Below, piece by piece: positions 16,533-23,921 of a stretch of 64,000 nucleotides of DNA; the first letter of the stretch is position 1, and every line of letters begins with the position of its first letter. The position numbers and the translations under genes were made by a program. A model generated the notes under the pieces. The model was given only the letters and a program-made list of their open reading frames with translations, did not search any database and was not told where the DNA came from. Source of the stretch: DATCJA01 sp963814955 (GTDB lineage Bacteria; Acidobacteriota; Vicinamibacteria; Vicinamibacterales; UBA2999); contig CAWFEX010000012.1 of the NCBI GenBank assembly GCA_963814955.1, positions 1 to 64,000 of the forward strand. Direction: 5' to 3'.

Positions 16533-17488
16533 GAAAGATTTCCCTGCCCGAACAAGGCATCGAGACGCTCTACGGGGCGCACGATGCCAACCTCAAGCAC
16601 ATCGAATCACTGCTCAACGTCGGCATCCGGACGCATGGCTCCGAGCTGACCATCGAGGGCGCTGCGGCAGACGAACAGCGCGCTCTGCAGATCTTCGATC
16701 AGCTGCGGACGTTGATGGCTGAGGGGTACTCGCTCCAGAACGGCGATGTAAAGACCGCAGCCGATCTCCTCGCGGAAAACGCCGATGTCGATCTGCGCGA
16801 GTATTTCGGCAAGGGCACGCAGCGGCAGACCACGCGTCGGAGGGTGAATCCCAAGAGCGTGAACCAGCGCAGGTATCTCGATGCGATCGAGCAGTTCGAC
16901 ATCGTGTTCGGTGTGGGACCCGCAGGCACCGGCAAAACGTACCTGGCGATGGCGCAGGCCGTCAGTTACCTGGTCAGCAAGAAAGTGAGCCGCGTCATCC
17001 TCGCGCGTCCGGCGGTGGAAGCCGGTGAGAAGCTCGGCTTTCTGCCGGGCGACTTGCAGGAGAAGGTCAATCCGTATCTTCGGCCGCTTTACGATGCGCT
17101 GTTCGACATGATGGATTCGGAAAGGGCGACGCGGCTGCTCGAGCGGGGAGTGATTGAGGTTGCGCCGCTTGCGTTCATGCGCGGGCGCACGCTCAACGAC
17201 GCGTTCGTGATTCTGGACGAGGCGCAGAACACGACGTCCGAGCAGATGAAGATGTGCCTCACGCGCCTTGGCTTCGGTTCGAAGGCGGTCGTGACGGGTG
17301 ACATCACGCAAATCGATTTGCCGAATGCCCGCATGTCGGGTCTCGTCGAGGCGCTCAAGATCGTGAAAGACGTGGACGGAATCGGATTCATCTACTTCGA
17401 CGACAAGGACGTCGTCCGTCACAAGCTGGTCCAGCACATCATCAAGGCGTACGAGGCGTTTTCGAACGGCTCGCGCTCGAATGGCTGA
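16529..17488 (+). CDS. phoH: PhoH-family ATPase
   Basis: A 319-residue predicted ATPase with RNA helicase-like fold. An N-terminal KH-like region (about 1-90) precedes the P-loop GPAGTGKTYLAMAQAV near residue 130, the Walker B DEAQNTT near 230 and the sensor VVTGDITQIDLP. PhoH-like proteins are commonly encoded directly upstream of ybeY, as here, and are linked to RNA metabolism and rRNA maturation by association. The start overlaps the aspS stop; the stop TGATG overlaps ybeY. Exact substrate unknown. Confidence 0.95.
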   Translation: MRKISLPEQGIETLYGAHDANLKHIESLLNVGIRTHGSELTIEGAAADEQRALQIFDQLRTLMAEGYSLQNGDVKTAADLLAENADVDLREYFGKGTQRQTTRRRVNPKSVNQRRYLDAIEQFDIVFGVGPAGTGKTYLAMAQAVSYLVSKKVSRVILARPAVEAGEKLGFLPGDLQEKVNPYLRPLYDALFDMMDSERATRLLERGVIEVAPLAFMRGRTLNDAFVILDEAQNTTSEQMKMCLTRLGFGSKAVVTGDITQIDLPNARMSGLVEALKIVKDVDGIGFIYFDDKDVVRHKLVQHIIKAYEAFSNGSRSNG

Positions 17489-17982
17489 TGAGGACAGGTA
17501 GGGGCCGACCTTCAGGTCGGCCCGGCCCTCCAGGTCGGCCCGGCCTTTCACGTCGGCCGAACCTGACGGTCGAGGTGGTCAATGATCCGAGCGTTCGTGC
17601 GTCCGGACTGAGTCGCTGGCTGTCGTCGGTAGCCCCGACCCGCGCGCGGGGCACGGTCACCGTCGCGATTGTCTCCGACACCCGTATTCGTGCCATCAAT
17701 CGTCGTTACAGGCGCAAAAACCATGCGACGGACGTCCTGTCGTTTCCCAGCCAGGACGCCGGTCACCTCGGAGATATCGTGATTGCGGCGGGCGCCGCGC
17801 GCCGGCAGGCCCGCGAGGCGCGACACGCGCTCCAGACCGAGTTGCGGGTGCTGGCGCTCCACGGATTGCTGCATCTTCTTGGCTATGATCACGAGCGCGA
17901 TGCTGGCCTGATGGCCCGCGTCGAGGCGCGGCTCCGCGCTCGCGGCGGGCTGCGTGAAGGCCTGATCGAGAGACGCCGTTGA
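17488..17982 (+). CDS. ybeY: Endoribonuclease YbeY with repeat-derived N-terminus
   Basis: Zinc-dependent RNase that matures 16S rRNA and takes part in ribosome quality control. The metal site HGLLHLLGYDHERD, with three His, is at about residues 130-143, and NRRYRRKNHATDVLSFP is also typical. Family proteins usually begin close to the segment LTVEVVND. Here some 24 residues precede it, reading GRGRPSGRPGPPGRPGLSRR, which is the translation of three adjacent palindromic repeat units. The ATG at 17488 overlaps the phoH stop. A GTG inside VEVVND near 17575 is an alternative start, so the extension may or may not be made. Confidence 0.93.
   Translation: MRTGRGRPSGRPGPPGRPGLSRRPNLTVEVVNDPSVRASGLSRWLSSVAPTRARGTVTVAIVSDTRIRAINRRYRRKNHATDVLSFPSQDAGHLGDIVIAAGAARRQAREARHALQTELRVLALHGLLHLLGYDHERDAGLMARVEARLRARGGLREGLIERRR
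17498..17558 (+). repeat. Three adjacent palindromic repeat units at the ybeY 5' end
   Basis: The first unit is identical to the one in hisS: GTAG, then arms GGGCCGACCT and AGGTCGGCCC at 17502-17523. Two shortened variants follow (GGCCCTCCAGGTCGGCCC at 17524-17541, and GGCCTTTCACGTCGGCC at 17542-17558). The run is open in the ybeY frame. Confidence 0.8.
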
Positions 17983-19223
17983 CTCCGCTCGCTCTGTTCC
18001 TCCTCGCGTGCGCGACTGTGTTCCTGGGATCGATCCAGGCGGCGTTCACCGCGCTGATGCGTCTGTCACTGCGGCTGATGGCGGAGCGGAGCGGTACGAG
18101 CGATCGCCTGGGGCGATACCTGGACGATCCGCGCCAGCTCTTCATCCCGATTCGAATTCTGATTGGACTGTGTACGGTGCTGGCCGGCGTGCTGATCGCA
18201 AGGGTGAGCACCGTCAACAGCACGCAGTCGGTGGCGGCGTTCTTCGTCTCGCTGGTGGCGTTCGTTGTGGTGTGCGAACACCTGCTGCCGATGCTGGTGG
18301 CACGCGGCGGGCCCGAGCAGGTGCTCGACGTGCTGCTGCCGGCGTTCGATTTCATCGCACGGGCGCTGCGTCCGATGACCAGAATGTTGATCGACATCGC
18401 GGGCAGCCGCGCGGAGCGCGACGCGCCGGCATCGGCGACCGCCGATGTCGACGCCGTTCCGAGAGCGCCGGCGGCAAAGGAAGAGGAAGGGGACCAGGGG
18501 TCCATTTCGGAAGAAGAGGGGCGCGAGCTGCTCCAGTCGATCGTCGATTTCACGGAGACCCTCGTTCGCGAAGTGATGACGCCGCGCCTCGACATCATCG
18601 CAATCCACGCAGACGCCACGCTGAACGACCTTCGCAACCTCTTTCGCGAGGAGCAGTACTCGCGTATTCCCGTCTATCGGAAGGACCTCGACGATGTCGT
18701 CGGCATCGTCTATGTGAAGGACCTCGTCGCTCTGCCTCCGGGCGCGGAGCCCCCTCTGACCACGTTGATGCGGTCTGCCTACATGGTGCCGGAGAGCAAG
18801 AGGGTGTCGGAGCTGTTGAAGGAAATGCAGCGACGGCAGCAGCAGATGGCGATCGTCGTGGACGAGTACGGCGGGACAGCCGGGCTCGTCACGGTGGAAG
18901 ATCTGCTCGAGGAGATCGTCGGAGAGATTCGCGACGAGTACGACGTCGAGAGCGAAACGGTCGTCGAGGAAGACGACGGGGTGTTTGTGTTCAGTGGCAA
19001 GGTCAGCGTGGACGAAGTAATGGACCGGCTCGGCGTGGAAATCGAGCGCGAAGGGTTCGAGACGCTGGGCGGCTATCTGCTGTCGCACCTTGGACGGATG
19101 CCGTATGTGGGCGAAACATTCGAGGTCGACGATCTGGCCGCAGAGGTGCTCGAAGTCGAGCGTCGACGTATCACGAAGGCGCGAATCCGCCGGCGCGCGA
19201 AGGCAACGGCGTCCGCCGAGTGA
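17979..19223 (+). CDS. CNNM/CorC-type transporter-associated CBS protein (hemolysin family)
   Basis: A 414-residue membrane protein: three or four hydrophobic segments in the first 140 residues (a DUF21-like region), a variable linker rich in Ala and Glu, then a pair of CBS domains (VREVMTPRLDIIAI to about residue 330) and a C-terminal transporter-associated (CorC_HlyC) domain containing GYLLSHLGRMPYVGE. DEYGGTAGLVTVEDLLEEIVGEI is diagnostic. Relatives influence Mg2+/Co2+ efflux; ybeY-corC neighbourhood is widespread. Start TTG at 17979 overlaps the ybeY stop by two bases. Magnesium transporters mgtE and corA are nearby, supporting a role in divalent cation balance. Confidence 0.9.
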   Translation: MTPLALFLLACATVFLGSIQAAFTALMRLSLRLMAERSGTSDRLGRYLDDPRQLFIPIRILIGLCTVLAGVLIARVSTVNSTQSVAAFFVSLVAFVVVCEHLLPMLVARGGPEQVLDVLLPAFDFIARALRPMTRMLIDIAGSRAERDAPASATADVDAVPRAPAAKEEEGDQGSISEEEGRELLQSIVDFTETLVREVMTPRLDIIAIHADATLNDLRNLFREEQYSRIPVYRKDLDDVVGIVYVKDLVALPPGAEPPLTTLMRSAYMVPESKRVSELLKEMQRRQQQMAIVVDEYGGTAGLVTVEDLLEEIVGEIRDEYDVESETVVEEDDGVFVFSGKVSVDEVMDRLGVEIEREGFETLGGYLLSHLGRMPYVGETFEVDDLAAEVLEVERRRITKARIRRRAKATASAE

Positions 19224-19224
19224 G

Positions 19225-19749
19225 ATGTCGATTCACCCTCAAGTTCGTATCGGGCATGTTCATCTGAAGGTTGCCGACCTGGATCGTTCTTTGCGCTTTT
19301 ATTGCGGCGTGCTCGGGTTCGACCTGACGCAGCGGTTTGGCCCGGCTGCGGCATTCATTTCCGCAGGCGGCTACCATCACCACATCGGTCTCAATACCTG
19401 GGAAAGCCTTGGCGGATCGCCTCCTCCGCCTGGAACAACCGGGTTGTACCACCTGGCGATTCTCTATCCGTCTCGATCTGAGCTAGCGGACGCGTTCCTT
19501 CGCGTCACCGAGGCGGGTATCGCTCTCGACGGTGCGGCGGATCACGGCGTAAGCGAGGCGCTGTATCTGCGAGATCCCGACGACAACGGCGTTGAGCTCT
19601 ATTGGGACCGTCCGATGGAGCAGTGGCCTCGAATGAAGGACGGCCGCCTCGCCATGTATACGAGGCCGCTCGACCTCGATGGCCTGCTTCGCGATCGTGA
19701 TTCGACGGCACGGCCGCACACGATTGGTTCCGGACCGCGCGATCTGTAG
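19225..19749 (+). CDS. VOC-family (glyoxalase/dioxygenase-fold) protein
   Basis: A 174-residue single-unit VOC protein. The N-terminal half begins VRIGHVHLKVADLDRSLRFY, with His as first metal ligand; GGYHHHIGLNTWE gives another, and DPDDNGVELYWDRP supplies the usual terminal Glu. The pattern resembles CatE-like catechol 2,3-dioxygenases, though substrate cannot be read. I chose the ATG at 19225, one base after the upstream stop, rather than an upstream start inside the CorC-type gene. The C-terminal 35 residues are less conserved. Confidence 0.87.
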   Translation: MSIHPQVRIGHVHLKVADLDRSLRFYCGVLGFDLTQRFGPAAAFISAGGYHHHIGLNTWESLGGSPPPPGTTGLYHLAILYPSRSELADAFLRVTEAGIALDGAADHGVSEALYLRDPDDNGVELYWDRPMEQWPRMKDGRLAMYTRPLDLDGLLRDRDSTARPHTIGSGPRDL

Positions 19750-19798
19750 TGGTGACGCCGCAATTCCGATCAACATCGGTCCAGACGATGAGTGAAAC

Positions 19799-20686
19799 GT
19801 GAAGTCGGGGCTGGTTTCGTTCATCGGCAGACCAAACGCCGGGAAATCAACGCTGCTCAACCGCATCGTCGGGCACAAACTCGCAATCGTTTCCGACAAG
19901 CCGCAAACCACGCGCACCCGGATCCTGGGCGTGAAAAATTATCCGGACGGACAGATTGTGTTCGTGGATACGCCCGGGGTGCACAAACCATCCCATCGCA
20001 TGAACGTGCGGATGGTTGACGTGGCTCTCGAGGCGATGCGTGACGTCGATCTGGTGACCCTCGTCGTTGACGTATCGGTCAAGGAAGGCCCCGGCGATCG
20101 CCACCTGCTCGGGCTCGTCAAGGACGTCAGCACTCCAGCAATCCTCGCCTTGAACAAGGTTGACCTCATCGCCAAGGCGAAGCTGCTGCCCATCATCGAC
20201 AGGTATCGGCATGCGCACCCGTTCGCGGAGTTCGTGCCGATTTCGGCCTTGGACGGCACCAATGTCGACACGCTGGAGGCGCTTTTTCGGCAGTATCTGC
20301 CCGAGGGCGAACCTCTTTATCCCGTGGATTACGTCACGGATCAGCCCGAACGGTTTTTCGTGGGCGAAATCGTGCGCGAGCAAGTGTTGCAGCTCACTCA
20401 CGATGAGCTGCCGTTCACGACCGCGGTGGTTGTGGACAGTTTCGAGGAGCCCGAGGAGGGCAAGGTCGCGAGCATCTATTGCACGATTCTGGTGGAGCGC
20501 GAGTCGCAAAAGCCGATTGTGATTGGAAAGGGCGGCGCGATGATCAAGCAGATCGGCACTGCGGCACGAGCGGAGCTCCAGCGTTTCTTTGGTGCCCGCC
20601 TGCATCTCGACCTCCGCGTCAAGGTGAGATCCGAGTGGCGCGACGACGAGCGGGTCCTCGATGAATTAGGCCTGCGCGGACGGTGA
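19799..20686 (+). CDS. era: GTPase Era
   Basis: Essential GTPase that binds 16S rRNA and assists 30S assembly. 295 residues. G1 GRPNAGKST at about residue 10, switch QTTRTR, G3 DTPGVHKP, G4 NKVD and G5 ISA are all visible, and the C-terminal KH domain includes the signature VIGKGGAMIKQIGTAAR. Start is GTG at 19799. It completes the phoH-ybeY-corC-era neighbourhood. ybeY and era act in the same rRNA-maturation step, so co-expression is sensible, although the VOC gene lies between them. Confidence 0.97.
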   Translation: MKSGLVSFIGRPNAGKSTLLNRIVGHKLAIVSDKPQTTRTRILGVKNYPDGQIVFVDTPGVHKPSHRMNVRMVDVALEAMRDVDLVTLVVDVSVKEGPGDRHLLGLVKDVSTPAILALNKVDLIAKAKLLPIIDRYRHAHPFAEFVPISALDGTNVDTLEALFRQYLPEGEPLYPVDYVTDQPERFFVGEIVREQVLQLTHDELPFTTAVVVDSFEEPEEGKVASIYCTILVERESQKPIVIGKGGAMIKQIGTAARAELQRFFGARLHLDLRVKVRSEWRDDERVLDELGLRGR

Positions 20687-20750
20687 CGGGATCGGGCTCT
20701 CCGAATGCGCGACGACCCTTCGACGTTTCACCGGGGTCGCTGTCAAAAAG

Positions 20751-20781
20751 CTGTCAACGGGTCGCAATCGCGTGCTAAATT
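20751..20781 (+). promoter_or_regulatory. Weak candidate promoter before mgtE
   Basis: CTGTCA at 20751-20756 and TAAATT at 20776-20781 are separated by 19 bases, longer than ideal. The -10 context GCTAAATTG is identical to that of the stronger promoter at 33754. A direct repeat of CTGTCAA covers the -35 area. No Mg2+ riboswitch-like fold was recognised in the 128-base gap. Confidence 0.3.
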
Positions 20782-20814
20782 GAGCTGTTTACACGTGACG
20801 GACCCACCTGCATC

Positions 20815-22188
20815 ATGGCGGCGCAGCGAAGAATCGATCTCGTTCTGGACTCGGTCAAGCGACTGCTGCGTATTGGTGCGACCGCTAACCTGTTGAACCT
20901 GCTGCAGAAGCAGCACCCCGCCGATCTGGCGCAGATCTTCAGCGAGCTCCCGAACAGAGATCGCGAGGGAACCTTCAGCCTGCTGGTCGAGCGAAACGGC
21001 CGGCTGGCCATGGAGGCGATCTCGGAACTGGGTCCGGAAGCCGGCGCTGCCCTGCTGGCGACTCGGTCGGCGGAAGAGATCGCCAAGCTCGCGCAGGAGA
21101 TTGAATCCGACGACGCCGCCGCACTGATCGACTACCTGCCCGAAGAGCTGTCGACGGCAGTCCTCGAACTGATGCGTCCGAAGCAGTCGGTCGAGGTGGA
21201 AAACCTCCTCGAGTACGACGAGCGGACGGCCGGCCGCATCATGAACCCGCAGGTCTTCGCGCTCAGCGAGGACCTGACCGTTGGCGAGGCGATTACGGAA
21301 CTCCAGGGCAATCGCGATGTGGAGATGGTGTTCTATCTCTATGTCGTCGACGGCCGGCGTCACCTCGTGGGTGTGACGTCTCTGCGGCGGCTGCTGCTGG
21401 TGTCACCGGAGACGCCGCTCAAGCGGATCATGACGACCGACCTTATCAGCGCGCGCGTCGACATGGACCAGGAAGAAGTGGCGCGTCAGGTGGCCTCCTA
21501 CAACCTGCTCGCCATTCCGGTGGCCGATGAAGAGAACAAGCTGGTTGGCGTCATCACGGTGGACGACATTATCGACGTCATCAAGGATGAGGCGACGGAG
21601 GACATTTATCGTCTGGCCGGTGTAGCCGGCGACGAACGACCTTTTACGCCGGCGGCCGAGTCGCTCCGCAAACGGCTGCCGTGGCTTGGAGTCAACCTGG
21701 TTACGGCGTTCGTGGCGGCGTCGGTTGTCGCCCTGTTCGAGGGCACCATCGAGCGGATAACGGCGCTCGCCATCTTCATGCCGATCGTGGCCGGGATGGG
21801 CGGCAATGCGGCCACGCAGACGCTGACGGTGATCGTGCGCGGCATCGCACTGGGCGAGCTCACCTGGAGCAATTCCCGCAAGGCACTGGTGAAGGAAGCA
21901 GCCGTGGGTGTGGGCAACGGCGTCGTGCTTGGTCTGTGTGCGGCGCTGGTCGTGTGGGCAACCCGGGGGAACCCGGTCCTCGGGCTAGTACTGTGCGCCG
22001 CGATGATCATCAACATGTTCGTTGCCGCCACCGCCGGAACGCTCGTGCCGCTCGGTCTTCGCGCCGCTAATATCGACCCCGCCCTCGCCTCATCCGTCTT
22101 CATCACCACGCTGACCGATGTATTCGGATTCTTCTCGTTCCTCGGTCTCGCGACCATCTTCATGCGCTATCTCGGGCCGACTGGTTAA
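20815..22188 (+). CDS. mgtE: Magnesium transporter MgtE
   Basis: Mg2+-gated inner-membrane channel, 457 residues. The superhelical N domain comes first (LLQKQHPADLAQIFSELP), then two CBS domains (RIMNPQVFALSEDLTV to about residue 260), then five transmembrane helices in the last 170 residues with the pore signature MPIVAGMGGNAATQTLTVIV. In this family cytosolic Mg2+ binding to the N and CBS domains closes the pore. The gene has its own 128-base upstream gap with a weak promoter candidate. A separate corA gene lies 7 kb downstream. Confidence 0.95.
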   Translation: MAAQRRIDLVLDSVKRLLRIGATANLLNLLQKQHPADLAQIFSELPNRDREGTFSLLVERNGRLAMEAISELGPEAGAALLATRSAEEIAKLAQEIESDDAAALIDYLPEELSTAVLELMRPKQSVEVENLLEYDERTAGRIMNPQVFALSEDLTVGEAITELQGNRDVEMVFYLYVVDGRRHLVGVTSLRRLLLVSPETPLKRIMTTDLISARVDMDQEEVARQVASYNLLAIPVADEENKLVGVITVDDIIDVIKDEATEDIYRLAGVAGDERPFTPAAESLRKRLPWLGVNLVTAFVAASVVALFEGTIERITALAIFMPIVAGMGGNAATQTLTVIVRGIALGELTWSNSRKALVKEAAVGVGNGVVLGLCAALVVWATRGNPVLGLVLCAAMIINMFVAATAGTLVPLGLRAANIDPALASSVFITTLTDVFGFFSFLGLATIFMRYLGPTG

Positions 22189-22266
22189 TGTCGTTCCCGG
22201 TTCGCGGGCAGGTTCGATTCCGGGTTCCAGGTTCGAGAAGTGTGAACGACGTAAAATAGATCATTC

Positions 22267-22992
22267 GTGCCGTTGTACACAGCCGACGCGCTGATCCTTC
22301 GCACTTACAAGCTCGGTGAAGCCGATCGCATTGTGGTATTTCTCACTCGCGATCGTGGCAAAAAGCGCGGGGTTGCCAAGGGCGCGCGGCGTTCCCGGTC
22401 GCGGTTTGTCGGCGCCCTCGAGCCAATGACAGAGGCACGCGTCGCCTATTTTGAAAAGGAGCGGCGTGAGCTCGTCGGTCTGAACTACGCTGAGACGGTC
22501 CGTTCACCTCTCGCGCTGCTCGGTCTGGCCGGATCGGGACCGCCCGTCGCGCGTGAGGCCGACACCGGCTACGGGAGACTCGAGCGCTACGTACCCGATT
22601 GCAGTGCCCTGGGATACATCGGCTACTTTGCCGAGCTCCTCGATGAATGGGCTCAGGAGGCGGATGCCGACGAGCGGTTGTACCGCCTGGGCACGTCGAT
22701 GCTTGGTGCGCTGGGGGTAGGAGCCCCGGTGGAACCCTTGGCGCGCTATTTCGAGTACTGGCTGCTGCGCCTGCAGGGTGTGTATCCCGAAGCGCGAGGC
22801 ACCCTGTCGCGACGCGCCATGTCGTTTCTTACGGTGTCGCGGACGATCTCGCCTGACCGGATCGGCGATGTACCGGCGGACCGGCGAACACTCAAGGAGT
22901 TGGAGCAGCTCCATCGCGGACTGATTGCGATGCACCTGGACAAGACGTTGAAGTCGGATCGCGTACTCCGCGACTTGTACCGCGACAGTTAG
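22267..22992 (+). CDS. recO: DNA repair protein RecO
   Basis: Recombination mediator that with RecR loads RecA on gapped DNA. 241 residues; the OB-fold N-terminus reads YTADALILRTYKLGEADRIVVFLTRDRGKKRGVAKGARR, here given in pieces: ALILRTYKLGEADRIV and then GVAKGARRSRSRF. The helical C-domain follows. The zinc cysteines found in some RecO are not obvious here. Start is GTG at 22267, and the gene ends 14 bases before glyQ. The era-recO-glyQ-glyS order is common in bacteria. Confidence 0.9.
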   Translation: MPLYTADALILRTYKLGEADRIVVFLTRDRGKKRGVAKGARRSRSRFVGALEPMTEARVAYFEKERRELVGLNYAETVRSPLALLGLAGSGPPVAREADTGYGRLERYVPDCSALGYIGYFAELLDEWAQEADADERLYRLGTSMLGALGVGAPVEPLARYFEYWLLRLQGVYPEARGTLSRRAMSFLTVSRTISPDRIGDVPADRRTLKELEQLHRGLIAMHLDKTLKSDRVLRDLYRDS

Positions 22993-23006
22993 CGTCGAGC
23001 ACACGC

Positions 23007-23921
23007 GTGACTTTTCAGGACCTGATCCTCAAGCTTTCGGCGTTCTGGGCATCGCAAGGGTGCCTGCTGCAGCAGCCGCTCGATCTGGAAGTGGGTGCGG
23101 GCACATCACATCCGGAAACGCTGTTCAGGGTGCTCGGCTCCAAACCGTGGAGCGTCGCCTACGTGCAGCCATCGCGACGGCCCGATGACGGCCGCTTCGG
23201 GCAGAACCCGAACCGCCTGTTCAAGCACCACCAGTACCAGGTCATCCTGAAGCCGTCGCCGGACGAAGTGCAGCGTATTTATCTGGACAGCCTCGAGGCG
23301 TGTGGTATCAATCCGCGCCAGCATGACATCCGCTTCGAGGAGGACAACTGGGAATCACCGACGCTCGGCGCATGGGGCATCGGGTGGCAGGTGCTGCTCG
23401 ATGGCCTCGAGATTACCCAATTCACGTACTTTCAGCAGGTCGGCGGCATCGACCTGTCCCCGATCTCCTGCGAGATCACCTACGGTCTCGAGCGGATCGC
23501 GATGTTTCTGCAGCGGGTCGACAACGTGTTCGACCTCGAGTGGGGCGGAGGAGTGAAATACGCGGAGGTGCGCCTGCAGGAAGAAATCGAGCAGTCCAAA
23601 TACGCGTTCGGCCAGGTCAACATGCCGCCCGGGGCGTTCGCTGCGTTGCACCGCGAGCTTTTCGACAAGAATTACGGGTTCGCCGAACAGCTGCTGGATA
23701 CGGGATTGATTCTGCCGGCGCTGGAGCACTGCCTGAAGTGCTCGCACCTCTTCAACATCCTCGATTCGAGCGGCAGCATCGGCGTTACCGAGCGGACCGC
23801 GTACATTCTTCGCGTGCGGCAGCTGGCGGTTCGAATCGCCAAAGCCTACGTCGATCAGACGGCGGGCTCGTCGCCCGAGGCGGCCGCAGCCGGCGGGGCA
23901 GCTGCGTCGGAGGGGTCATAG
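23007..23921 (+). CDS. glyQ: Glycyl-tRNA synthetase, alpha subunit
   Basis: Catalytic alpha chain of the tetrameric bacterial glycyl-tRNA synthetase. 304 residues beginning with FQDLILKLSAFWASQGCLLQ. Class II features include GAGTSHPETLFRVLG, YVQPSRRPDDGRFGQNPNRL and FTYFQQVGGIDLSPISCEITYGLER in successive stretches. The last 17 residues (SSPEAAAAGGAAASEGS) are a low-complexity tail not usual for the family. Start GTG at 23007. The stop is directly followed by the glyS start. Confidence 0.96.
   Translation: MTFQDLILKLSAFWASQGCLLQQPLDLEVGAGTSHPETLFRVLGSKPWSVAYVQPSRRPDDGRFGQNPNRLFKHHQYQVILKPSPDEVQRIYLDSLEACGINPRQHDIRFEEDNWESPTLGAWGIGWQVLLDGLEITQFTYFQQVGGIDLSPISCEITYGLERIAMFLQRVDNVFDLEWGGGVKYAEVRLQEEIEQSKYAFGQVNMPPGAFAALHRELFDKNYGFAEQLLDTGLILPALEHCLKCSHLFNILDSSGSIGVTERTAYILRVRQLAVRIAKAYVDQTAGSSPEAAAAGGAAASEGS

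Noticed and set aside
17488..17570. CRISPR-like array in the three adjacent repeats
   Set aside because: Units are themselves palindromes, lie back to back without unique spacers, and are translated.
20687..20814. Mg2+ riboswitch before mgtE
   Set aside because: No M-box-like conserved helices or sequence blocks were recognisable in the 128 bases.
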